Assembly: GCF_010725725.1 (NCBI RefSeq)
Contig: NZ_AP022599.1
Location: 2,356,001 to 2,420,000 of the forward strand
Direction: 5' to 3'
Origin: Mycolicibacterium pulveris
GTDB taxonomy: Bacteria; Actinomycetota; Actinomycetes; Mycobacteriales; Mycobacteriaceae
DNA length: 64,000 bases
Part shown: piece by piece, positions 27,437 through 35,203 of the stretch
Position numbering within the stretch: the first letter of the stretch is position 1
How the letters are laid out: every line of letters starts with the position of its first letter
Program-made: the position numbers and the translations under genes
Notes under the pieces: generated by a model
Database searches by the model: none
The model's input: only the letters and a program-made list of their open reading frames with translations
What the model was told of the DNA's origin: nothing

Positions 27437-27522
27437 ACGCGGGTTGTTCAATCCCGAGCGTGCGTAGATGGCCATGTGACGATCAGGTCACCGAAGCAGT
27501 CTGATCCGATTGCAGGGCCGAG

Positions 27523-28459
27523 GTGATTGCCGTGGGCCACACTGGACTCAAGGCGTCAGGTGTCTCCGTCTCATACCGGCGTGCCGACGACCTGTGTGAT
27601 GTGGCACGAGAGTGGGCTGCGGCGGGGGTCGACGAACTTGCAAGCGCGACGCCGTGGCGAACCTTCAGGTGGTACCGCGGGCAGAAGCATTACTCGGGAC
27701 CTACTGGTCGAGCACTCTCGGAAGTCACGTCGTCTACGAATCGCGACTGGAGTTGGCGCGCTTAATTTTGCCGATTTCGACGTAAGTGTGCGAGAGATCG
27801 TTGCCCAACCATTCCTGCTTCGAGCTTCGGTTGAACGTAAGCCGCGCAAGCACATACCGGACTTCTTACTAATCACGGACACCGGCCCCGTGGTCGTAGA
27901 TGTGAAACCCGCTCGCCGCCTGGCAGATCCGAAAGTGGCTTTCACATTCGCGTGGACTCGCGAACTCGTTGAGGCGCGCGGTTGGCGCTACGAAGTCGCG
28001 ACCGAGCCCGACGCGGTTGAATTGGAGAACATCCGCTTCCTGGCAGGATACCGCCGCGACTGGCTATTCCGCCGGGAACTCCTCGCACAAGTACGGGAGA
28101 AGAATCTCGACGGCTCACCACTCGCTGACGCGCTCAAGTGTCTGCCAGGGGAGCCAATCCAGCAGGTTAAATCTGCTGTGCTGCACCTTCTCTGGTGTCA
28201 AGAGCTGTTGATCGACCTGAGCGAGCCACTTATACTTCGAAGGCCGAATCGACGACCGCCTCCACTCAGTCGAGATCGAGCTTTGGTATCGCCGCAGTCC
28301 CGCTGCACGCGACAAGAGCCAGCGGGAGGTCGTGGCTCTGGTCGAGCAGGCGGGTGGGCGAGTCGCCGCAGTTGCGGTCATCGATCAGATTGGATTTCAT
28401 GGGCTCAAGTGCGAGGTCCCGACCGCGCTGTTGCGCGAACTGGCAGCAGGCAACTTTGA
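27523..28459 (+). pseudogene. TnsA-like transposase endonuclease subunit, two frameshifts
   Basis: TnsA cuts the 5' ends of Tn7-like transposons. The family sequence continues through three frames. GTG 27523 to about 27698 reads VSVSYRRADDLCDVAREWAA then FRWYRGQKHYSG. From about 27699 to 27761 the next frame reads TYWSSTLGSHVVYESRLELA. From about 27761 on the third frame reads NFADFDVSVREIVAQPFLL, HIPDFLLITDTGPVVVDVKP, then VAFTFAWTRELVEARGWRYE. The catalytic E (YESRLE), D (IPDF) and K (VDVK) are all recognisable, but each junction lacks one base. Recognisable similarity ends near 28240 (LLWCQELLIDLSEP); the third frame closes at 28459 inside the protease gene. Sequencing error at both junctions is the main alternative to genuine decay. 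Confidence 0.75.
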
Positions 28460-30185
28460 TGGTGTCCGCTTAGTTCGTTCCGCCAACGTGATGTACCTGC
28501 GAATCACGGGGCAGGCGCTGCCGATAGTCGGTCCCTCGATCGAGATATCTGAGGAGATCGACGATCCGCTGCCTGGTGGTGATCCCGTTCTTTGCCTTCT
28601 TGACGGCGTGCCCATGGCGAATCACGTCCTGCTACGTGATCGTGTAACTGTCTATGACCCAGACGATCTCACCCAGTTGGCGACGGTCGGCGAACGCCGC
28701 CACGGAACTTGGACAGCTTCTATCGCTGTGTGGGGCGACCGTGGCTCGAAGCAGGTCCCGGCGGCTCGGCCTGTGTTAGTTCGCCCGGTGCTGGTTCCAT
28801 CGGACGAAACAGCCGATCGGACAGAGGAATTGCCATCCAACGAGCTGGTACCAGATCTGATGTGGCGGGTATTCCGGGAGTTGTTCGAGGACGGCCCGAG
28901 CGGTCCCGCCGCGGCACCCGCCGTTGCTATCGTCAACATCTCAGTAGGTGACCCCGCAGTGCCCTTCGAGACCGTCCTGTCTTCCTGGGCACGCATTCTC
29001 GACTGGCTGAGCTACGAGTACGGTGTTCTCGTCGTAATTTCCGCAGGAAACCATGGCAAGCTGACACTAAGTCCAATGGTGTCAGCCGATCTCACGGGAG
29101 CGGCGGGAACTAACCGACGTCAGGTACTGCTGGAAGCGATCGATCGTCGACAGAATGAGCGGAGACTGCTTGCTCCGGCGGAATCTGTCAACGCAATCAC
29201 TGTGGGAGCCACTCACGACGATGATTCGAACGCAGTCGCGCAGGGTTACCTCGTCGACCCGACGGACGGATACCCGAGTATCAGCCCCGTGACCGCGACG
29301 GGAAGCGGATACCGGCGCAGCGTCAAGCCGGACGTACTGGCCCGGGGTGGTCGTGCGTTTTATGTTGACGGTGCAACAGCCCAAGAAGTGATCACGCTAC
29401 GTGGCCTCTCGGCTCTCGGCCCTGGGCTCAAGGTGGCGACTCCACCGGGGCTCAATGAAACACACGTAGCAGGAACAAGTTTTGCCGCAGCATTAGTATC
29501 GCGGCAGGCCGCACGCCTTCACGATGTCGTCGAGGAAATCACGGCGAGAACCCCCCTAACTCGCCGCCAGCGAGCGGCGGCGATAAAGGCATTGCTGGTG
29601 CATGGCACTGCGTGGCCGCCCGATCTGGCCTATGACCCTCTATCCCCGGAGATCGCCATCGGAAATGGCGTCGTATCACGGGACTATGCTGACGGATGTG
29701 CGAGTAACGAGGCAGTGATCCTCTACCTTGGCTCGATTGGCGCAGCAGAGGAGCAAGAGCTGTTGTTTCCATTGCCTGACGGGCTTAATGTTCGTGAGAC
29801 AAAACGGATCGATGCGACCCTTGCCTGGCTTACGCCAGTCAACTGGCGCAGCCGCCAGTACCGTTGCGCAAGTTTATCTTTCGTCACACCAGGCGGTGCC
29901 ATACCGACGCTTGGTAAGCCAGCTGGCCATCCATCGGCAGTTACCACTCGCGGCGCAGCTACCGTACAGCACCAAACGTGGGAACTGGAAAAGACATTCG
30001 CTTCGGGGCAAGGAAGCGATATGAACATTCGGGTGAAGTGCTATGAACAAGCTGGCGGACTCGGTGGACGCGCTGTGGACTTCGCCGTAGCAGTCTCACT
30101 GTGGGTGGCCCCAACTATCAACGTCGACGTCTACAGCCAAGTCCGCGATCAGGTCGCTGCGCGCGTGGCGGTACGACCTCAATGA
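28332..30185 (+). CDS. S8 (subtilisin-family) serine peptidase, probable 5' truncation
   Basis: 617 aa from GTG 28332. The catalytic quartet is visible: Asp91 (CLLDGVPMANH), His124 (RRHGTW), oxyanion Asn240 (VISAGNHGK) and Ser383 (HVAGTSFAAAL). The enzyme resembles the large bacterial S8 proteins with an extra N-terminal region and a C-terminal beta domain, rather than secreted subtilisins; no signal peptide is seen. The same frame continues upstream to 28221, reading RIDDRLHSVEIELWYRRSPA. This looks like family sequence but has no start codon after the TGA at 28218-28220. The gene may therefore have lost its first part when joined to the TnsA remnant. It is the only apparently functional gene in the element. 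Its substrate is unknown; similar proteins elsewhere often pair with an AAA ATPase, absent here. Confidence 0.8.
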   Translation: MALVEQAGGRVAAVAVIDQIGFHGLKCEVPTALLRELAAGNFDGVRLVRSANVMYLRITGQALPIVGPSIEISEEIDDPLPGGDPVLCLLDGVPMANHVLLRDRVTVYDPDDLTQLATVGERRHGTWTASIAVWGDRGSKQVPAARPVLVRPVLVPSDETADRTEELPSNELVPDLMWRVFRELFEDGPSGPAAAPAVAIVNISVGDPAVPFETVLSSWARILDWLSYEYGVLVVISAGNHGKLTLSPMVSADLTGAAGTNRRQVLLEAIDRRQNERRLLAPAESVNAITVGATHDDDSNAVAQGYLVDPTDGYPSISPVTATGSGYRRSVKPDVLARGGRAFYVDGATAQEVITLRGLSALGPGLKVATPPGLNETHVAGTSFAAALVSRQAARLHDVVEEITARTPLTRRQRAAAIKALLVHGTAWPPDLAYDPLSPEIAIGNGVVSRDYADGCASNEAVILYLGSIGAAEEQELLFPLPDGLNVRETKRIDATLAWLTPVNWRSRQYRCASLSFVTPGGAIPTLGKPAGHPSAVTTRGAATVQHQTWELEKTFASGQGSDMNIRVKCYEQAGGLGGRAVDFAVAVSLWVAPTINVDVYSQVRDQVAARVAVRPQ

Positions 30186-30244
30186 AGCGCGCTGACCAGG
30201 CGTAAGTCCGCAGTTGCCGCACTCTCGTAGGAAATGAAGCGTTT

Positions 30245-30342
30245 CGTGAGACAAACGGCGCCGCCTCCGTCGTGAGACAAACTGAATACCTCCAGGTCAG
30301 CGGCGTGGGCAGATGCAGCCGAACGTGAGAACCTACACGACC
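30245..30342. repeat. right end of Tn7-like element with target duplication
   Basis: CGTGAGAC at 30245-30252 and 30271-30278, then the terminal CGTGAGAACCTACA (30324-30337), then the right CGACC duplication (30338-30342). From here to the P450 stop at 30446 no gene is seen. Confidence 0.85.
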
Positions 30343-30445
30343 GCGGCGGCAATGACACCCGCAGGTTCCCACTTCTGGTTTCGTCACCACACCTAATTTC
30401 CTCGTGCCGATTGGGATCGCGGGAGTGGGTATGGGTCGGGCAAGC

Positions 30446-31693
30446 CTAACGTTCTCGCGGTCGTGCCCCCGGTGCCGCGGTGACCGGCAGCGTGGTGGGT
30501 CCTGTGACGCCGGTGAGTTTCTTCCACGGTGATGCTCCGGTGCGGTGCAGCCGAGGACAGCGCGTGGTGAGGGCGTGGAGGGCTTCGGTGAGTTCCAGGC
30601 GGGCCAGATGCGCCCCGAGGCAGTAGTGGGTGCCGCCGCCGAAAGTCAGTATGGGACTGGGGTTGTGGCGGGTGATGTCGAGGCGCTCGGGGTGATCGAA
30701 GATGACGGGGTCGCGGTTGGCGGCAGCGGTGTTGGCGAACACCAGGGTGCCGGCGGGGATGGTGACTCCAGCGATGTCTACGTCTTCGGTGGCGTAGCGC
30801 ATCGCCCCGAACACCGCCGGAGCGTAGCGCACCAATTCCTCAACGGCCCGCCCGGAAAGGTCGGGTCGGCTGGCCAAGAGTTCCCATTGGTCAGGTCGGT
30901 CGACTAGGGCTTCGACGGCGGCGGCGAGTTGGTTGCGGGTGGTGTCGGTGCCGGCGGCCAACAACGATCCCGCGAGCATCAACAGTTCGCTGTGGGTGAG
31001 GCGATCGCCATCGTCTTCGGCGCGGATCAATTCGGAGATGAGATCGTCGGTCAACGTGGAGCGGCGTTCGCCGACCATGGCGTCGAGGTAGTCGTCGAGT
31101 TCTTCCCAAGCAGCTTTGATTACCGGGCCGTCGTGCTCGATATTCCAGTCGAAGATCTTCATGATCGCGTCAGCCCAGCCGGAGAAAAGGTGCCAGTCCC
31201 GGGGCGGGGCTCCGAGCAGCGCGCAGATGATCGGGGTGGGGTAGGGATGGGAGAGGTCGGTGACGATGTCCCCGGATCCAGCGGCCGCTAAGGCCTCGAC
31301 CAGCCCGACGGCGGTCTGCTGAACCAAGCCTTGCATGCGGGCGACCGCTCGGGGAGAAAAGGCCTTGGCGACCAGTCGACGCAACCGGGTATGGGCGGCC
31401 CCGTCGATGGCGAGGATGCTGGCCGTGGCGCGCTCCCATAACGGCCCAGACGTCATGCCCTGGGTGTCCAAACCCAAGGCCGGCGGGTTGATGAACCGGG
31501 AATCGCGCAAGACGGCGCGGACCTCGGCATAGCGGAGGATCTCCGGGCCGTAGGGGCCCAGCCCGAAAACCGACTGGGTGCGTGCGCTGGCCAGACGGGC
31601 ATGGGCCTCGGTTGGGTCGCTGAGGTCGCGGTAGTCCAGCACTGGCAGGTCGGCGTCGAACACGCTTGCCGGCCGTGTGGTGGCGGTGGTCAT
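30446..31693 (-). CDS. cytochrome P450
   Basis: 415-aa soluble bacterial P450. I-helix AGTDTT (oxygen activation), ExxR motif EELVR in the K-helix, and the heme loop TFGGGTHYCLGAHLARLEL with the proximal thiolate Cys358. Typical length. The N-terminus MTTATTRPASVFDADLPVLD has no membrane anchor. The substrate cannot be deduced. No ferredoxin or reductase gene is adjacent, so redox partners must come from elsewhere. It is divergent from the cyclase/LuxR regulator across a 231-base region with long inverted repeats, which suggests control by that regulator. Confidence 0.96.
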   Translation of the reverse strand: MTTATTRPASVFDADLPVLDYRDLSDPTEAHARLASARTQSVFGLGPYGPEILRYAEVRAVLRDSRFINPPALGLDTQGMTSGPLWERATASILAIDGAAHTRLRRLVAKAFSPRAVARMQGLVQQTAVGLVEALAAAGSGDIVTDLSHPYPTPIICALLGAPPRDWHLFSGWADAIMKIFDWNIEHDGPVIKAAWEELDDYLDAMVGERRSTLTDDLISELIRAEDDGDRLTHSELLMLAGSLLAAGTDTTRNQLAAAVEALVDRPDQWELLASRPDLSGRAVEELVRYAPAVFGAMRYATEDVDIAGVTIPAGTLVFANTAAANRDPVIFDHPERLDITRHNPSPILTFGGGTHYCLGAHLARLELTEALHALTTRCPRLHRTGASPWKKLTGVTGPTTLPVTAAPGARPRER

Positions 31694-31924
31694 GAGGTCC
31701 TCCCTTGAAGTTGGCTGCTTTCGACTCTGCGCCCCGGCAGGCAGGAAGAAGATCCGCCGGACCGCGTAGATCGCCAGCCCGCAAGGTCGTACCTCTGGGC
31801 GGCTACGTACCGCTGGCCGACGGATCTACGCGGTTGTGCTGATGTTGTGCCTACTGATGGTCGGAATGCTGGCTAGCATGAACAACCACGCGGAGATTGT
31901 GCGCTGAACTGGGGTGATCTGGCC
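31694..31924. promoter_or_regulatory. divergent control region with 12-bp inverted repeats
   Basis: ACCGCGTAGATC (31761-31772) and its exact complement GATCTACGCGGT (31823-31834) lie 50 bases apart in the P450/LuxR gap. GCCAGC follows the first and GCTGGC precedes the second at slightly different distance. They could be paired operators permitting DNA looping, or the arms of a large hairpin. Confidence 0.55.
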
Positions 31925-34900
31925 GTGAGCGAGTTGCCGACCGGCACGGTGACGCTGCTGCTGGCTGACGTCGAGGGCTCGACCCGGTTGTGGGAGACTC
32001 AGCCGCAGGTGATGGCTGCGTCGCTCGCCCGGCTGAACACGGTGGTTTCGGAGGTCGTGCCTCGCCACGGCGGGGTACGGCCGCTGGAGCAGGGCGAAGG
32101 CGACAGCTTCGTGGCGGCCTTCGCCAAAGCCAGTGACGCGGTGGCATGCGCCCTGGCGCTGCAGCGGGCCGATCTGGGCCCGATCAAGCTGCGGATCGGT
32201 GTCCACACCGGCGAGATCCAGTTGCGCGACGACGCCAACTACGCCGGACCGACGATCAACCGCACGGCGCGGCTGCGCGATCTGGCCCACGGCGGGCAGA
32301 CCGTACTGTCGGGGGCGGCCGAAGCGATGGTGCTCGACCGGCTACCCGACGGCGCCTGGCTGGCCGATCTGGGTTCGCATTCGCTACGCGATCTGCCGCG
32401 CCCCGAGCGGGTGCTGCAACTCAATCACCCCGATCTGCGTGGCGACTTTCCGCCGTTGCGGGTGGCGACCGCGCCCCGTCAGTCACGGCTTCCGGCCGAG
32501 CTGACCAGTTTCGTCGGACGCGCCGAACAGGTCGCCCTTGTCGCAGAGTTGTTGCGGGACAACAGAATGGTGACCTTGACCGGGGCGGGCGGGGCTGGCA
32601 AGACCCGGCTGGCGATCCGCGTCGCGGCGGCTACTGAACCCGAGTACGACGGGAACGTGTTCTTCGTCGACCTGGCGCCCATCAACAATCCCGCGCTCGT
32701 GCCGGTCACGGTCGCCTGTGCGCTGGAGCTGACCGAACAGCCGGGCCGTACGACGAGGGAGACGATCCAGGAATTTGTGAGGGACCGCAAAGTGCTGGTC
32801 CTGCTGGACAATTGCGAGCATCTGCTTGAGGCGTGCAGCCAGCTGGTGATGGACATCCTGCAGGCCGGCCGTCGGGTCACGGTCTTCGCAACGAGCCGCG
32901 AGCCCTTGGGTATCGCCGGGGAGCTGACGTGGTCGGTCCCGTCGCTGTCGATCGACGACGATGCCGTCGCATTGTTCGTCGACCGCGCCCAACGTGTGCG
33001 GCCGGGCCTTTCCCCAACACCGGAACAGCGCAGGACGGTCATTGAGATCTGCCGGCGCCTGGACGGGATGCCGTTGGCGATCGAGCTCGCTGCCGCGCGC
33101 ACTCGGACACTGTCGATCAACCAGATTCTCGACAGCCTGCGCAGCAGCTTTCGGCTGCTGACCGGAGGAGCCCGCACCGCGGTGCGTCGCCAGCAGACCC
33201 TGTCCGCCTCCATCGACTGGTCGCACTCGTTGCTCACCGAGACCGAGCGAATCCTATTGCGTCGCTTGGCTGTATTCGCCGATGGCTTCGATCTCGATGC
33301 TGCTGAGGCGGTATGTGCCGACACCGACGCCGAACGCGCCCAGCTGATTGATGTACTGGGCCTGCTGGTGGAGAAGTCACTGGTCGTGGCCGACGACTCT
33401 GGCGAGAGGATGCGCTATCGCCTACTGGAAACCGTGCGCCAATACAGCATGGAAAAGCTCGCCGCCTCCGGCGAAGCCGACACGGTGCGCAACCGCCAAC
33501 GCGATCACTACGCGACCACGGCGAAGCGCCTGCACGCCGAGATGGATGGCGACGGCTTGCCGTTGGTTCCCTGGGCACAAACAGAGTTGGATAACCTGCG
33601 TGCGGCGTTCGCGTGGAGTTGCGAGAACGCCGACTTCGCCACCGCGTTGACGATGGTATCGACGTTGCAGCAATTCTGGGGACGCCGTGGTCGCTCCGGC
33701 GAAGGGATCGCAGGGTTTGAGGCTGTCTTCAGCGACCACCGCTTCCAGACCGGGGAGGTGCCGGCGGAGATCTGGATTGAAGCTGTCGTTGACCAGGCTC
33801 AGCTGGCGGCGTGGCGGGATGTCCCGGCCAGCGCTTCCCGAGCCGAGGAGGCGCTCGCGGCCGCACGCATCCTCGGTGATGACCGCCTTACTTCGCGGAT
33901 TCTGTACACCTGCGGAATCACCTTCTCAGCGGACCGTGAGGCCGCGGCGCGATATTTCGAGGAGGCGCTCGCCCTCGCGCGGGACTGCGGAGATCCCGTC
34001 TGGCTGATGGAACTGCTGAGCTATCTCAGTTACACCCTGCTCCATTTCACAGGACTTCCCGAGCAGTCACGGGCCGCCGCCGAGGAAGGCTGGCGATTGG
34101 CAGATCAACTCGGCGACCGCTTCATGTCACGCTTCTGCCGCGTGTTCCTGGGCGCGGCGATCGCGTGGCTTGGACGGCCGGACGAGACCATCGGCATGGG
34201 ACAGGATGTGGTCGACGAGGCTCGTGGCGATGATGACTTCGTCATGGAGGCTCTCGGCTGGAGCGACATCTGCATGGGGTGCATTTACACGGGGGATTTC
34301 GATGCCGGTCATTCGGCTGCATCCGTCTCGATGGGCGTCGTCTCCGACGTAGCTAGTGTGCAGCCGTTCAGCTGCGCGACATTAGCCCATGCGGCACTCG
34401 GGCACGGCGACCCGGCCGCAGCGCGCCGGCACTGCGAAGACGCTGCAACCACCACGAGAAACCATCCGCGCAGCCAGATGCGCAACTCTGCGGTGCTGCG
34501 CGCCATCATTCCGATGTCGCAGGCGGCCCTCGGCTGCGGCGACCTGGCCGCTGCGCGGCGCTGGGCCGATCAGACCGTCACCGATACCGTCGGTGCACCC
34601 CGAGTGATGGCGTTGGCCACACGCGCGCGGGTGGCGATCGCACAGGGTGAGCCCGCCCAAGCCGAACGCGACGCCCATGAGGCGCTCGCAGTCGCCGCCG
34701 CGTGCGGCTCGGTTCTGGCGGTGCCAGAAGCACTGGAATGCCTTGCGGCGACGGCCGACGATGACCCGCAGCGGGCGGCGCGCCTGCTCGGAGCCGCACA
34801 CGGCATCCGGCGCCAAACCCACGAAGCTCGCTGTCCGGTGTTCAACGACTCCTATGACCAGACCGCCGCGTATCTACGTGACACGTTGGGGGAGAACGTT

Positions 34901-35203
34901 TTTGATCAAGCATGGTCCGACGGTGAGTCGCTGAGCTCCCATGAGGCGATCGCCTACGCCCAACGCGGCCGCGGCGAGCGTAAGCGTCCCACCTCCGGCT
35001 GGGAATCGCTGACCCCCGCCGAACTCGACGTCGTCCGACTCCTCACCGAGGGGCTGTCGAACAAGGAGATCGCCGCGCGGCTCTTCATCTCACCGCGCAC
35101 CGCGCAAACCCACCTCACCCACGTGTACAGCAAGCTGGGCCTTTCCTCCCGCGTGCAAGTTGTTCAAGCAGCAGCCAGGCACACCAGGGTCGCTAGAAAA
35201 TGA
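31925..35203 (+). CDS. adenylate-cyclase-domain / NTPase / LuxR transcriptional regulator
   Basis: 1,092 aa from a GTG. Residues 1-165 are a class III nucleotide cyclase domain (TLLLADVEGSTRLWE, GEGDSFVAAFAKASDAV, GVHTGEIQLR, GPTINRTARLRDLA). The substrate-specifying Lys normally near GDG is not evident (LEQGEGD), so activity is doubtful. Residues ~190-500 form a STAND/NB-ARC NTPase with Walker A GAGGAGKTRLA (Lys226) and Walker B VLVLLDNCEHLL. TPR-like helices follow. The last ~65 residues are a LuxR helix-turn-helix (LTPAELDVVRLLTEGLSNKE, IAARLFISPRTAQTHLTHVY). M. tuberculosis has relatives with this layout (Rv0386, Rv1358, Rv2488c). It probably controls the divergent P450. Confidence 0.93.
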   Translation: MSELPTGTVTLLLADVEGSTRLWETQPQVMAASLARLNTVVSEVVPRHGGVRPLEQGEGDSFVAAFAKASDAVACALALQRADLGPIKLRIGVHTGEIQLRDDANYAGPTINRTARLRDLAHGGQTVLSGAAEAMVLDRLPDGAWLADLGSHSLRDLPRPERVLQLNHPDLRGDFPPLRVATAPRQSRLPAELTSFVGRAEQVALVAELLRDNRMVTLTGAGGAGKTRLAIRVAAATEPEYDGNVFFVDLAPINNPALVPVTVACALELTEQPGRTTRETIQEFVRDRKVLVLLDNCEHLLEACSQLVMDILQAGRRVTVFATSREPLGIAGELTWSVPSLSIDDDAVALFVDRAQRVRPGLSPTPEQRRTVIEICRRLDGMPLAIELAAARTRTLSINQILDSLRSSFRLLTGGARTAVRRQQTLSASIDWSHSLLTETERILLRRLAVFADGFDLDAAEAVCADTDAERAQLIDVLGLLVEKSLVVADDSGERMRYRLLETVRQYSMEKLAASGEADTVRNRQRDHYATTAKRLHAEMDGDGLPLVPWAQTELDNLRAAFAWSCENADFATALTMVSTLQQFWGRRGRSGEGIAGFEAVFSDHRFQTGEVPAEIWIEAVVDQAQLAAWRDVPASASRAEEALAAARILGDDRLTSRILYTCGITFSADREAAARYFEEALALARDCGDPVWLMELLSYLSYTLLHFTGLPEQSRAAAEEGWRLADQLGDRFMSRFCRVFLGAAIAWLGRPDETIGMGQDVVDEARGDDDFVMEALGWSDICMGCIYTGDFDAGHSAASVSMGVVSDVASVQPFSCATLAHAALGHGDPAAARRHCEDAATTTRNHPRSQMRNSAVLRAIIPMSQAALGCGDLAAARRWADQTVTDTVGAPRVMALATRARVAIAQGEPAQAERDAHEALAVAAACGSVLAVPEALECLAATADDDPQRAARLLGAAHGIRRQTHEARCPVFNDSYDQTAAYLRDTLGENVFDQAWSDGESLSSHEAIAYAQRGRGERKRPTSGWESLTPAELDVVRLLTEGLSNKEIAARLFISPRTAQTHLTHVYSKLGLSSRVQVVQAAARHTRVARK

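Larger units (their letters stand above)
27361..30337 (+). mobile_element. 2,977-bp Tn7/Tn5053-like non-autonomous transposon
   Basis: Terminal inverted repeats are perfect over 14 bases (TGTAGGTTCTCACG / CGTGAGAACCTACA). Both sides are flanked by CGACC, a 5-bp duplication as made by Tn7, Tn5053 and Mu-related transposases. Each end holds extra copies of CGTGAGA. Contents: a TnsA-like endonuclease gene with frameshifts, and an S8 protease with a damaged or unusual 5' end. There is no DDE transposase (TnsB/TniA), no ATPase (TnsC/TniB) and no TniQ. It is therefore a decayed or trans-mobilised element whose ends still look intact. It is inserted directly behind the dnaB stop codon. Confidence 0.85.

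Noticed and set aside
27527..27760. Frame-2 reading as the true N-terminus of the TnsA-like protein
   Set aside because: Its first ~78 residues have no resemblance to TnsA, whereas the other two frames carry continuous family sequence up to 27761.
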